Translations under genes and position numbers: made by a program
From: Phycisphaerae bacterium
GTDB taxonomy: Bacteria > Planctomycetota > Phycisphaerae > UBA1845
Assembly: GCA_028289375.1 (NCBI GenBank)
Contig: JANQQK010000008.1
Coordinates: 62,001-126,000 of the forward strand
Reading direction: 5' to 3'
Length of the DNA stretch: 64,000 nt
Notes under the pieces: generated by a model
What the model was told of the DNA's origin: nothing
Database searches by the model: none
What the model saw: the letters and a program-made list of their open reading frames with translations, nothing else
Shown here: positions 1-10,000 of the stretch, one piece after another
How positions within the stretch are numbered: the first letter of the stretch is position 1
How the letters are laid out: every line of letters begins with the position of its first letter

Positions 1-131
1 GAATCGAAAGCACTGTCGTCAACCGTCGAAACACCGAATCACCCATTCAATGGCAAACCGACCATCACATCACAACCCATCCTCCCCACTATACCCACTC
101 ACAATACGCAACGATGTAACTTCCACACAAC

Positions 132-168
132 AAAAAAACGCCACAGCTCCCGCAGGAGAACCGTGGCG
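132..168 (-). terminator. Intrinsic terminator of the small secreted Cys-rich gene
   Basis: Read on the minus strand, CGCCAC pairs with GTGGCG around an inner CTCC/GGAG stem, followed directly by seven T residues (plus-strand A run 132-138). It lies about 75 bases past the stop at 243. Confidence 0.7.
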
Positions 169-242
169 TATCGGGGGCAATCACACGAATTGCCCATCAA
201 AGCGACCGAACGACAAATCGTCCAGCCGACGAGCCAATCACA

Positions 243-500
243 TTAATCACACGTCGTCTGAGGCCCCTGGAACTTCCCACCCCGCAAACGACAGATCGTA
301 TCCAGCGTCACCACGCAGTCACCGTTTGGCAGCGCGCATGCACCCGGCGGCACAATCGGCAACGGGAAGAACCGCGCATCCGACGACTCCTCCACCACCG
401 GCGCCGCAGGCTCCGCCGCCACCGGCGACATCATCATCGCACCACATACCACAGCCACACCCAGAATCACCAACCACGATCCAACCGTCCGTTTCAGCAT
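243..500 (-). CDS. Small secreted protein with Cys-rich C-terminal motif
   Basis: This encodes 85 residues. A hydrophobic signal peptide fills residues 3-28 and probably ends at a VAA/E cleavage site, so the product should be exported. The C-terminal 35 residues contain a pattern of the form GACALPNGDCV...C...GG.FQG..TTC, which resembles short Cys-rich modules (GACCLPDGxC...GGxFxGxGTxC) that I recall as frequent in secreted planctomycete proteins, usually near sorting tails. Here the module is nearly the whole mature protein. The start at 500 is preferred because AGGAG lies seven bases upstream; a GTG one codon earlier is possible. The function is unknown. It is followed by an intrinsic terminator. 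Confidence 0.7.
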   Translation of the reverse strand: MLKRTVGSWLVILGVAVVCGAMMMSPVAAEPAAPVVEESSDARFFPLPIVPPGACALPNGDCVVTLDTICRLRGGKFQGPQTTCD

Positions 501-991
501 CACGCATCTCCTCTTGGAAAATGACCACTAAAGACCCGCCACATATCTTGGCGTAATCCAATCTTCCAACAGGACACGGAAATTCCAAATTCCGACGATT
601 TCTTGGATGGACGTTCCGGAAGAGCTGTCGCCACATCATGTACCGCTCACGACACTCCGAATACCGGCCCCGTCGAACCGCCACGATCACATCAGCAGTA
701 GTCCAGAGAAGATCGACGCCAACATCGACTACAACCGCGACAGCACCTACAGCCACGACCTCGCCTGCACACTCCCCACTGCCTCCAATGCGCATGCGAC
801 ATTTGACGAATAGAGCAACCTAGTAGCGCCTTATCATGGTGCCACAAGCGCCAACGCGTCCACGCCTCAACACAAATCCAATCCACAATAACCTACATCT
901 CTTACTGCATCCCCATAACTGGGCCACGAATACATAATACATTATCACAACGCAAACCACTCAAGCCATTCACACAATACCACAAACACGA
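501..991. other. Stretch with no convincing gene
   Basis: Several overlapping ORFs exist on both strands, but they have low-complexity translations (Ala/Thr/Ser/Arg or Val/Gly runs), no clear ribosome binding site and no recognisable motif. The upstream signals of the 85-residue gene lie at its left edge, and the last 90 bases are AT-rich sequence downstream of the HD-Hsp90 gene. Confidence 0.5.
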
Positions 992-3961
992 CTACCATAT
1001 CGAAAAGAAACGACCTGCCCTGCCTGACGTAGAGCTCGCACCAAATCGTCGATCAAAGCCAAATGACAGCGCAGAAGCTATCTCATCCGGATTCTCAACG
1101 CCAGCCGCCAGCAATTGGCTCCGGAGCAAAGGCATCTGCGATTCCTCGATACCTCCTTCGTTCAACAGTCTTCCCAACCATTCTCCGAACTGCCGTTCAT
1201 CCGGCAACGCCCGATAAAGCGCGAGTAGCCCGCTACTTAATAAGAATAGCAAGATCCTATTTCGCCAACAAAGGATGTCATAGTCATCGCAACCGATTCC
1301 CACCTCAGCAGTCGTGGCGATACGAAAATCTCTCTCTCCAGTTTGCCTATAACCCCTCTGATCCTGAATCCTCTTCACTAGTTTCTCATCTAAGCATATC
1401 CAGCCACGAATCGCCTCTGTAGTCCAATCAACGTCGAGTCGATGACTTCTCTCGTCCTTAATCACACGCACACTCTGAATCTCTCGCCTTTCGAGGCCAC
1501 GCCAGCTTCGACCAACGAGCCGAGGCATCGGCAAGGGTGGATCCACCACGACTCCCAATGACTGAACCAACCTACCCGCTGGCATATCGATCCCAAGCGC
1601 ACCCGAGATATTCTCGATGCTGTCAATCACTCTTCCGTCTACGGTCCAAACGTGTGCTCTATCCTGCAACTGCATTACAGACTCGCACCTGCTGTTGACA
1701 CCATCCTCGATTACGCACAATCCAAGACTACTGACCGCCCGTTTGAACTCTGTGTGATGCGACAGCTTGCCTTTTTCGAGTCCAGAATGTATGAGAAACT
1801 CACCCTCCCATGCTGCCTCAGAAAGACCGACGCCGTTCGCGCGCATTCTGTTCATTTCGTTTTCTGCGTGACCGAGTATACCGACGTAGATCGTGTGCAT
1901 GCCCCTTGCCAACTCCGGAGACTGCTCTACATCCGACCGAGCGACATTTGTTCGCGGCGTGTCGCTACCCATAAAATTCGCAAGAACCCACGGCACGCCC
2001 CGCCGACCATCATATCCGGCGGCACCAGAACGCACACGAATTCCCTCGACGCATACTCCGGGCTCGAGATCCAACTCAGACTTCACTTGATCATGATACA
2101 CTGATCGCGTCTCAAAGTCCCAAACATCGGCAAATGACGAGCGCCTTACAATATACGATAAATCGACTCCATCTGTGCGAAATGTTTTTTCACACCACTC
2201 TTTAGGAAGCTTTCCTTCACTTGATTTCGTAAAATAATAGGACAGCGCCTCCCCAGTACTCGCGAACCCAATCGGAACCGCCTCGTCGTCATCTGTCTTA
2301 CAAGTCACACTACACCCGGGGATCACAACATAGTGTCGTACAAGATCCTCAACATTGCCAATTTCCGCGGAGCGGCGCACCTGAAGCCTCACTTCAGTGC
2401 CGTGTGCACCGATTTCATTTAGTTCAGGAGATCCCTTATCGATCTTCTTCACAAGATAGTCATTTACAACAGAAGGAAGTGTGAGCCGCCTCGCATACTT
2501 ATCGTCAGGGTGATTCGTCACGATTTCCACGCCGTCGGCAATCATAAAATATGATAAAATTCCAATACCAAAACGGCTAATTGGCGAAAACCCAGAATGC
2601 TTCTTTCGAACTAAGTCGCTTTGATAGTAACTCGCACCAACATTCAGTAGAAATTTTTCAATCATCTCCTGAGTCATGCCAGTTCCGCTGTCACGCACGA
2701 CCAATCTCCTTTGAGACGAGTCCCATACTACGGCGACACTACCCATTGGCTCAGATTCATGTAGGAATGATTGAAAGCGAACCGCATCAATAGCATTCTG
2801 AAGAACCTCTCTTACGGCGACACGCGAATCATTATATAGGGTATGCCCAGTTAATAACTTCAGTATTCTGCCTTGATCTAATTCAAACCGATAGGTCCTA
2901 CCCTCAAATCCACGAGGCTCAACTTGAGAATGATCAATCTCGTTCCACGGGAAGTGGAAAGAGGAACCTTGACGCATAGCCAATTCTGACCATTCGTAGC
3001 ACCTCTTGATTTCCTTACTTGCGTACTGCTGAAGGTATGCTATTAAGCCGAAGTATGCCGTCTCCTCTTCAAAAGATGCGTGCACTTCTATTTTTCCTGT
3101 TTCGCCATTCGTGGCCACCAGCACGGGCTTTACTGCCCGCACTCCGCTTTGTTTCGCCCACTCTTCCTGGCTCTTGGGGTTACTCGGGTCAATCAGCTTG
3201 TACAACACGGAAGGCACACGGCCGCGCTGGATTTGCAAGACATCCGCAGTTCGAAGAATGATCGCGGCATAATGAAGATTCGCCTGTCCGGCATCGTCAT
3301 CGCCGTATACGCGATTGATTCGATATTTCCCTAAGTCAAACAAATCATCTTCGTGGTGACTTAAGCATATCTTTGCAAGATCGTCTCGCACTACATCGTT
3401 CATCCCCGCGAGAAGCCCATTGATCGCATCGACGGCGGCACTGGCATCTCCGTATCGTGTGCTTTCAATTCCTGTGATCCAGTCGTGAATCCTTCTTGCA
3501 TGATTATCGCGAACAAACTCTTGATATAAGAATTCTTCCCGATCAATTTGATTTAGATTACGAAGGGCGTCATCGTAATCCACACCCTTGGTGTCCGCAA
3601 AGACCGTTTTCTTAAATTCGGCGAATTCAATGCAATTCTCTCTGCTGTCGAATTCGTCCTTGGTGACGAGCATACCAAGGTCATGAAAGTAGCATGAGAG
3701 CACAATCATGAGCCAATCGCCCGTTCTCATCAACTTCTTTGTTGGATCTGGGATGAGCTTGTCAACGAGACTGAGCACTAGATTAATGTGGTTTATGTCA
3801 TGCAGTGTGTACTCTCGAAAAATGCCATCGCGCCCGATAAGCTTTAAGACCTCTTCGATGTTCTGCCGAATATTGGTGAGGTTGATGGCACCGAAGAGTT
3901 GAGGGTAGTTCTCAGCTTCCTTTGCACGATGCTCAGCATCCGATTTGAATGGCGATGACAT
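992..3961 (-). CDS. HD hydrolase fused to Hsp90-like (GHKL) ATPase
   Basis: A 989-residue protein. Residues about 50-260 form an HD phosphohydrolase-like domain: HDINH at 54-58, HD at 93-94, HHED at 202-205 and a late Asp in LRTAD at 236-240, so the metal ligands look intact. Residues about 360-620 form a Bergerat-fold ATPase: N-box E385..N389, ATP-lid motif DSGTGM at 424-429 and FGIGILS at 464-470. The last 370 residues are unassigned. The start at 3961 has AGGGGAG five bases upstream; a longer frame to 4078 has no such site. The gene stands alone, is visibly richer in A and T than its neighbours and has its own promoter, all consistent with horizontal acquisition. HD plus Hsp90-like ATPase fusions occur among predicted prokaryotic conflict proteins; a defence role here is inference. 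Confidence 0.85.
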   Translation of the reverse strand: MSSPFKSDAEHRAKEAENYPQLFGAINLTNIRQNIEEVLKLIGRDGIFREYTLHDINHINLVLSLVDKLIPDPTKKLMRTGDWLMIVLSCYFHDLGMLVTKDEFDSRENCIEFAEFKKTVFADTKGVDYDDALRNLNQIDREEFLYQEFVRDNHARRIHDWITGIESTRYGDASAAVDAINGLLAGMNDVVRDDLAKICLSHHEDDLFDLGKYRINRVYGDDDAGQANLHYAAIILRTADVLQIQRGRVPSVLYKLIDPSNPKSQEEWAKQSGVRAVKPVLVATNGETGKIEVHASFEEETAYFGLIAYLQQYASKEIKRCYEWSELAMRQGSSFHFPWNEIDHSQVEPRGFEGRTYRFELDQGRILKLLTGHTLYNDSRVAVREVLQNAIDAVRFQSFLHESEPMGSVAVVWDSSQRRLVVRDSGTGMTQEMIEKFLLNVGASYYQSDLVRKKHSGFSPISRFGIGILSYFMIADGVEIVTNHPDDKYARRLTLPSVVNDYLVKKIDKGSPELNEIGAHGTEVRLQVRRSAEIGNVEDLVRHYVVIPGCSVTCKTDDDEAVPIGFASTGEALSYYFTKSSEGKLPKEWCEKTFRTDGVDLSYIVRRSSFADVWDFETRSVYHDQVKSELDLEPGVCVEGIRVRSGAAGYDGRRGVPWVLANFMGSDTPRTNVARSDVEQSPELARGMHTIYVGILGHAENEMNRMRANGVGLSEAAWEGEFLIHSGLEKGKLSHHTEFKRAVSSLGLCVIEDGVNSRCESVMQLQDRAHVWTVDGRVIDSIENISGALGIDMPAGRLVQSLGVVVDPPLPMPRLVGRSWRGLERREIQSVRVIKDERSHRLDVDWTTEAIRGWICLDEKLVKRIQDQRGYRQTGERDFRIATTAEVGIGCDDYDILCWRNRILLFLLSSGLLALYRALPDERQFGEWLGRLLNEGGIEESQMPLLRSQLLAAGVENPDEIASALSFGFDRRFGASSTSGRAGRFFSIW

Positions 3962-4053
3962 TAGCACTCCCCTATTGATTTGGTTCCGCATAACCCAGAA
4001 TAGTAGTTGGATACGTTCATTCTGGGGAGAGCAGTTTACCGATTGACTTGTGG

Positions 4054-4082
4054 AGTATATTGGCTTACATCCTTTCAATCAA
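4054..4082 (-). promoter_or_regulatory. Sigma-70-like promoter of the HD-Hsp90 gene
   Basis: On the minus strand TTGATT (plus 4077-4082) and TATACT (4054-4059) are separated by exactly 17 bases. Transcription would start near 4047, giving a leader of about 85 bases before the start codon at 3961. Confidence 0.6.
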
Positions 4083-4416
4083 GTCGTACTAAGTACTATC
4101 GCTAGCCAACCAGATCCAACGATGTTGTCTAAGCGCACAGGACCAAGTAAGTGGCGGCGGGAAGCATTTGCCGGGGCGAGTACAATCCCACACCCCAATC
4201 CCGTGGCCGATTTATCCGAACTATCTGCGAAGCCGCATACTCATGTCTCGACTACGCCGGCCAGGTCAGCTTCACGGACTTGGCCGCCTTCCAACGCCTC
4301 CACTCCCCCACCCCAACAGCCCGCAACGCCCCCCGAATACTGAATTCCGACCCCATCCTTGCCCTCAAAACCGTTTCGGGTATCCTCTTTTCACAGCCCA
4401 AGGCGCGGGAGAATGG
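4083..4416. other. Intergenic stretch, no gene seen
   Basis: The sequence lies between divergent genes. Its ORFs are proline/arginine-rich shadows without a start signal. It may hold the promoter for the 4417-5494 gene pair, but I cannot point to clear boxes. Confidence 0.4.
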
Positions 4417-5262
4417 ATGCACCCCATGGCCAAGTCGAGAAAAAACCCGACCCTCATCGAAGTCATCAACAAGACCCAGTCCACGCCCAAAAAACAGCCG
4501 GACACAAACGTCCCCGAGTGGTTCGGTAACGAAGCCAACCCCCCGTCGGCCCCAACTGTTACAACAGCCACCCCCAAACCGGCCGACACCACCACCGCCC
4601 CACCATCCCAACCAGCCAAGACCCGCAAGTCCCCCCCGATCTTCCGCATCGACGGCCCACGCGTCGTCCTGACCTTCTCCAGCGTCCTCGCCGCCATCGT
4701 GCTCTTCGCCGCCGGAGCAGCCCTCATCGCCGCCTACGAACTCGGCAAGACCCGAGGCGACGAGGCAGGTCACCAGCGCGGATTCCAGGCGGGCATGGCC
4801 TACGTCAAGAAGTCCACCGCCGACGAAATCGAGTCCGCCCGCAAAAGCCTCCCAAACCCCGACGTCCTCTCCAGACTCGGTACCAGTCCGGTCAAGAACC
4901 CCAAACCATCTCAGACGAACGCCAAATCTGCAGACAACAATGCTAAATCCGACAAAATCTGGGTCCGCGACCACACCTACATCGTCGTCCAGGACTTCCT
5001 CACTGCCGATCTCAACGACGCCCGCCACGCCCGCGATTTCCTCGCCGAAAACAGCATCGAATCCGTGATCCTTGATGCCAGCGGCAAATACGGGTATCGT
5101 CTCGTCGCGACCAAGGGGTTCAACTGCAGCGACCCCGATCAGAAACGCTGGTGTGACAAGTTCCACAAGCGGATCGCGAGTTTGGGCAAAGAGTTCAGAA
5201 AAGCCGGCGGCAGATACAACCTCGAAGGCTACAAGAAGAAAGCCACCGGCCAGAATTGGTAA
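4417..5262 (+). CDS. Single-pass membrane protein with C-terminal SPOR-like domain
   Basis: This encodes 281 residues. A Lys/Pro/Thr-rich cytoplasmic part (1-80) precedes one transmembrane helix (about 82-108). A Ser/Lys/Asn-rich linker leads to a folded region (about 181-281) beginning with YIVVQDF, followed by a helix with ARDFLAENSIESV. That strand-helix pattern recalls SPOR-type domains that monitor peptidoglycan, but I do not recognise the exact family. The start at 4417 has GGGAG five bases upstream; a second ATG at 4426 is poorly spaced. The next gene starts 13 bases after the stop, so the two form an operon. Confidence 0.75.
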   Translation: MHPMAKSRKNPTLIEVINKTQSTPKKQPDTNVPEWFGNEANPPSAPTVTTATPKPADTTTAPPSQPAKTRKSPPIFRIDGPRVVLTFSSVLAAIVLFAAGAALIAAYELGKTRGDEAGHQRGFQAGMAYVKKSTADEIESARKSLPNPDVLSRLGTSPVKNPKPSQTNAKSADNNAKSDKIWVRDHTYIVVQDFLTADLNDARHARDFLAENSIESVILDASGKYGYRLVATKGFNCSDPDQKRWCDKFHKRIASLGKEFRKAGGRYNLEGYKKKATGQNW

Positions 5263-5275
5263 GGAGTGACGCAAG

Positions 5276-5494
5276 ATGTCATTGGACAAATCCCTGAAAA
5301 GCAAGTCGGCCCTCTCCAGGCACCGCAATGTGCTCACCCGGGCCGAACGCGTCCTCAAGCTCCAGGATGAGGGCAAGTGGGACGAGGAAAATTCCTCTCC
5401 ATTCGGCATGCCCAAGGTCGGCCATCGCAAGCCCTCCGTCGGCAAGAAGTCCAGCAAGAAGAAGAAGGAAGAAGCCGCCGAAGAGAAGGAATAA
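5276..5494 (+). CDS. PVC-superphylum small basic signature protein
   Basis: This encodes 72 residues. The order MSLDKSLKSK, then RHRNVLTRAERV, then FGMPKVGHRKP, then a Lys/Glu-rich tail matches my memory of the small basic protein family defined from Chlamydiae, Verrucomicrobia and Planctomycetes. That family has been reported as a signature of the PVC superphylum and is thought to bind nucleic acid, perhaps in association with ribosomes; its exact role is unknown. AAGGAG lies nine bases before the start. The gene shares an operon with the membrane protein upstream and ends at a strong terminator. It is the best taxonomic marker in the window. Confidence 0.88.
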   Translation: MSLDKSLKSKSALSRHRNVLTRAERVLKLQDEGKWDEENSSPFGMPKVGHRKPSVGKKSSKKKKEEAAEEKE

Positions 5495-5538
5495 TCCGTC
5501 GGATCGCGGCAGCGGTTCAACGCAACACGATACGTCAG

Positions 5539-5569
5539 CGCCGCTGCTCATTGCAGCGGCGTTTTTTTT
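5539..5569 (+). terminator. Strong intrinsic terminator
   Basis: A perfect nine-base-pair stem CGCCGCTGC/GCAGCGGCG with a five-base loop is followed by eight T residues. It ends the 4417-5494 transcript and separates it from the aminotransferase. Confidence 0.92.
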
Positions 5570-5610
5570 GACATCAGACACCCGATTTCACGACTTCCAC
5601 GGAGCGCACC

Positions 5611-6732
5611 ATGTTTACCGGCGAACAATTCATTTCCGACCGCATCACCGCCATCGGCTCATCCGGCATCCGCAAGATCTTCGACCTCGCCGCCACCATG
5701 GAAAACCCCATCGACCTATCCATGGGCCAACCCGATTTCCCCGTCCCCGACCCCATCAAGAACGCCGCCATCGACGCCATCAAGAACGACAAGAACAACT
5801 ACACTGTCACCTACGGCCTGCCCGCCCTCCGTGAAAAAATCGCAGCCAAACTCAGCACCGAATTCGACGGCTGGGATCCGACCATCTTCGTCACCTGCGG
5901 CATCTCCGGTGCCCTCACCCTCACGATGATGTGCTGCCTCAATCCCGGCGACGAGGTCATCTTCGCCGACCCCTACTTCGTCTCCTATCCACACCTCACA
6001 CGCCTCGCCGGCGGCAAACCCGTCCCCGTCAGCATCTACGGCGACTTCAAACTCAGAAAAGACGCCATCGAATCCGCCATCACCGACCGCACAAGGATCC
6101 TCCTGCTCAACTCCCCGTCGAATCCCGCTGGCGTCGTCCACAAACCCGACGAAATCGAAGCCATGTGCGAATTGGCGGTAAAACACGATCTTCTCGTCGT
6201 CTCCGACGAAATCTACGACGAACTCAGCTTCGACGGTCGCCCCACCAGTCCCGTCTCCTTCATCCCCGACCGCACGCTCCTCCTCCGCGGCTACGGCAAG
6301 TCCTACGCCGTCACCGGATGGCGCATGGCCTACGCAGCCGGTCCCGCCGCCGTCATCCAGCAGATGGCCAAGCTCCAGCAGTTCACCTTCGTCTGCGCAC
6401 CCCAACCCGCTCAGGTCGGCTGCATCGAAGCCTTCGACTGCGACATCAGCCACAACGTCCGCAACTACCGCGCCAAGCGCGACCTCGCCGCCGACATCCT
6501 CAAAGACGCCTTCGACTTCGCCCCACCCGGCGGCGGTTTCTTCATCTTCTGCAAAGCCCCAGACGGATTCGACACCGGCACCGCCTTCGTCGAAAAAGCC
6601 ATCAAACACAACGTCCTCACCGTCCCCGGCAGCGCCTTCTCCGATCAGGACACCCACTTCCGCATCAGCTACGCCGTCAACGACGACATCCTCCGAAAAG
6701 GCTGCGAAATCCTCCGCAACATCGCCCGATAA
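5611..6732 (+). CDS. Class I/II pyridoxal-phosphate aminotransferase
   Basis: A 373-residue cytoplasmic fold-type I aminotransferase, probably acting on aspartate, alanine or a related amino acid with a 2-oxo acid acceptor. It has the NSPSNPAG motif at 167-174, the cofactor-ring Asp in SDEIYDEL at 198-205, the Schiff-base Lys230 in GYGKSYAVTGWR, and a late RISYA segment that should carry the substrate-carboxylate Arg. The length is normal. A CGGAG site lies eight bases before the start. It follows a strong terminator, so it probably has its own promoter. Substrate specificity cannot be read from sequence alone. Confidence 0.9.
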   Translation: MFTGEQFISDRITAIGSSGIRKIFDLAATMENPIDLSMGQPDFPVPDPIKNAAIDAIKNDKNNYTVTYGLPALREKIAAKLSTEFDGWDPTIFVTCGISGALTLTMMCCLNPGDEVIFADPYFVSYPHLTRLAGGKPVPVSIYGDFKLRKDAIESAITDRTRILLLNSPSNPAGVVHKPDEIEAMCELAVKHDLLVVSDEIYDELSFDGRPTSPVSFIPDRTLLLRGYGKSYAVTGWRMAYAAGPAAVIQQMAKLQQFTFVCAPQPAQVGCIEAFDCDISHNVRNYRAKRDLAADILKDAFDFAPPGGGFFIFCKAPDGFDTGTAFVEKAIKHNVLTVPGSAFSDQDTHFRISYAVNDDILRKGCEILRNIAR

Positions 6733-7065
6733 GCCCGCGATCGAATGACGCCCGTAACACCGTTGCCCCGTCCGTTCAGGCATCGCTGCAATCCCTTCCG
6801 GCGTCACTGAACCCCCTGAAAACGCGCCCAAATTTTCTTCCAGCCCAATGTCATGATCAGCCACAAGTTAGGCCAAGCGCTCAGAGATTCCCCACCACTT
6901 TTCTGACCGCCGCCACCAGCCACATTGTACCTTTATGGGGTGTTGATCGGTCCGCCGCCCGGCCAGGCACCGGCAACACAATGGGCGTCGCCATCTGCTG
7001 ACCAGCAAGCCCTCAAAGGCGACGCGGGAGAGAAGCAAACCACCAAGGCGGAGGAATCACCTACC
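6733..7065. other. Intergenic stretch upstream of a lipoprotein gene
   Basis: No gene is seen. An open frame from 6925 continues into the lipoprotein but would place a signal peptide and lipobox internally, so it is treated as untranslated leader. The region from about 6930 is GC-rich and could fold, yet I recognise no riboswitch class. Confidence 0.4.
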
Positions 7066-10000
7066 GTGCGATGGATCACCGTCATGAGCGCGACAGCGCT
7101 CACAGGGATGCTCTGTTTGATCGCAGGCTGCGGTCAGGGTCCACAGTCTGCCTCCGCTGAAACCACCGACGCCGCATCGTCCGAAAACCCACTCGCCCCC
7201 TTCATCGCCCAAGCAGCGGGCGGCTTTCTCGATCTGAACGATCTCCGCGTCGGCGACAGACTCGTCATCGATGTCCGACCACAAGCCAACGCAACCTTCC
7301 TCAGCAACAACGCCAACAACGATTGCATCTGCAACTGGATGATCAACCCCACCGTTTCGGGCTCCATCGAAACGTCCGATAGCTGCCTCGCCACGCTGAC
7401 CGTCAACACCGATGGTCCTGCCGATCTCGCCGTCGTTCGACGCTGCGGTACGGAGATCGAAACATTCGCACAGCAGATACTCGTCAGTTCGCTCGGCATC
7501 GCCGTCGCCGCATCCGACAAAGTCGTCGCCGACGCCGGTTCCGACATCACGGTCCGTGAAGGTGCCTTCGTGACAATCAACGGTTCACGCTCCCAAGGCC
7601 CGGACCGCGCCCCGCTTACCTACACGTGGAACCAGATCGCCGGACCGCCTGTCAACTTGTCGAGCGTCGACACAACAAACCCGTCCTTCCAGGCTCCCCT
7701 CACCGATACGCCGTTCGGCATCACCTTCGCCCTCACCATCAGTGATGGCCAACGCAGCGATACCGACCAGGTCACGATCCACGTGACACCACTGATCGAA
7801 GCGGTCGGCGATCTCGCAGCAGACGCCGGGCCGGACCAAACCGTCGCACCCGGCAGTGATGTCATCCTGGAAGGCAGTATCAGCCGGCTGTCCGGCGGCA
7901 ACGTTCGTTACGCGTGGACCCAGGTAGCAGGTCCAACCGTCACCGTGCGCGACGGCGATGCCGAGCGTGCAACCTTTACCGCGCCGCAGATTGACGAATC
8001 CTCCGTTGTGCTCGTGTTTGAATTCACCGCACGTACGGCGACCGCCGTTGCCCTCGACGAAACGCGCATCACGATCGAGTCCGCATTCGATCCCGCGTCA
8101 CTCGACGTCACGTTTGAAGAAGGTGATGAGCTCACGGACGCTGACGACCAGACGAACGACAACGACGACCCATCGGACAGCGACGATGATGACGATGACA
8201 TGCCCGAATCAAGCGAGGCGCCCGTCGTCGTTGATGCCGAGTTCATCACAAGCGTCGGCACGCCCATTCCCATTCTGCTCCGCACAAGCCCCGTCGGCGG
8301 CCCCGCCGAGCAGTTTCGCATCGACGTCGATCCCTGCAACGGTCAGGTCTCCACGCCAACCACAGTCTCCCCGACGACGGGCCGCGTCATGTACCTGCCA
8401 GATCCCGGCTTCCGCGGCGTCGACCGTTTCAACTTCGTCGCCTTCAACAACACCGGCGTTTCAACCGAAGCAACCGTCACCGTTACCGTCGGCAGCCCAC
8501 GCAACATGCGCGCCATCTGGGCCAACGAAGACATCGACGATCTCGTCGACGCCAACGGAAACGGAGTCCTGCCCGAACTGCTTGATCGCGGCGTGAAGGA
8601 CTTCATCATCAAGCTCAACCTCTTCGACGACCCCATCCACTGGTCCACCCGCCTCCGCCTAGAAAAGTGGGCCGCCTACCTCCGCGACACCGACGCCAAA
8701 CTCTGGCCCATCTTCAATTTCTACGCCGCCAACGACACAGGCTTGACGCCCTACCTCGAACCGTACGTCAACAGTGACGGACAAACCCTGGCCAACACAC
8801 CCTGCCCGACCGATGTCGTATTCTGGCGTCGCGCCGTCACGAAACGCATGCTGCATCTTGTTGATCTCGCCGGCTTCAATCCCAACTACGACGAACCGGT
8901 TCCGCATCTGAACGACGTGGTCGGTGGCATCCTTTTCGATGTCGAGCTTTATGCGTCGGAAGTCCGTCGCTGGGACACGCCATGCTACTGCGACCAGTGC
9001 TTCGCCTCGTTTGTTGCAGCCCAGGGCATTACGGGCGCCGTTCCCATCGATGCAGCCGCTCGCCATCCGTTCCTGGTCGCCAACGGACTCGACGACGACT
9101 ATGAGGACTTCGAGCAAAACGCGATTCGCGAACTCGCCGCCGCCACCCGCGAAGCGGTTCACGCAATCAATCCGTGCATCACCATCGGCGGCACGGCACT
9201 CGTTCGCGAGCTGACGCACTACCGTGGCATCTCCCAGGGACTTGGCAGCAAGCGCAAACCATTCGTCGAGCTGTCTCAGCAGCAGTTCTTCGACGGCTAC
9301 AACGATGCGGTTCCCGCCATGCAGGCGTTCATCGAAGCGCAGAACATTCACGCAGACCTCGTGCCGGGGCTGTGGTTCCGCTTCTTCCCGCCGACGAACC
9401 TGCAGGACCATTTCTACACTGCCGCAGTCGAAACCGAAGGTGTCTGGCTGAACCGCACCTCCAGCTTTGAACACCCTGGCGAACTCTGCCACGACGCCGA
9501 CGAATACTACGCGGCCATCGGGTTCGCCAACGACGAACTCGAGCGGTTCGAAGCCAATCCGAACCACGTCAGTCCACTGGACGCCGCACCCTTCGCGCCC
9601 GCCTGTTTCGAACAGGAGCCGTACGAAACCGATCCAACACTGATGCAACTCGAACCGGGGCCCGCCGTGCAGACCGGCATGTGGATCCGCAAGGAAACGG
9701 CCTATCTGCTCGACGCATCCGTCGGTGAAACGATTGCGATGGATGTCGAATTCAGGCGTATCGGCAGCAGCGACTTCGGTGACGGTTGGTGGATTCTGCT
9801 CGATCCCGAAGGCCAACAGGTCGCCTCAGGAGCATTGGCGGAAGCACAGATCGGACATGTCGATCACGCTGTGACAACAACCGGCATTCACACGTTGGTG
9901 GTCAACGCCTCATTTGTTCACGCATTTCGCATCAACAACGCCTCGCACCCGGGCAGTTATCAGCGCACTGGCGACAACCCGCGTGTGAACACGTGGAAAG

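Noticed and set aside
50-556. Long ORF on the plus strand over the small secreted gene
   Set aside because: Its translation is Pro/Ser/His-rich without motifs, and the opposite strand has a signal peptide, ribosome site and terminator.
607-813. ORF of 68 residues in the empty stretch
   Set aside because: No ribosome site, no motif, and several equal-length frames overlap it.
5716-6864. 382-residue minus-strand ORF
   Set aside because: It is a Val/Gly/Asp-rich shadow of the aminotransferase, which has all catalytic motifs on the plus strand.
7026-7062. GGGAGAG and nearby purine stretch resembling part of a glycine riboswitch
   Set aside because: The rest of the aptamer consensus is absent, and GGAGG is better explained as the ribosome site of the lipoprotein gene.
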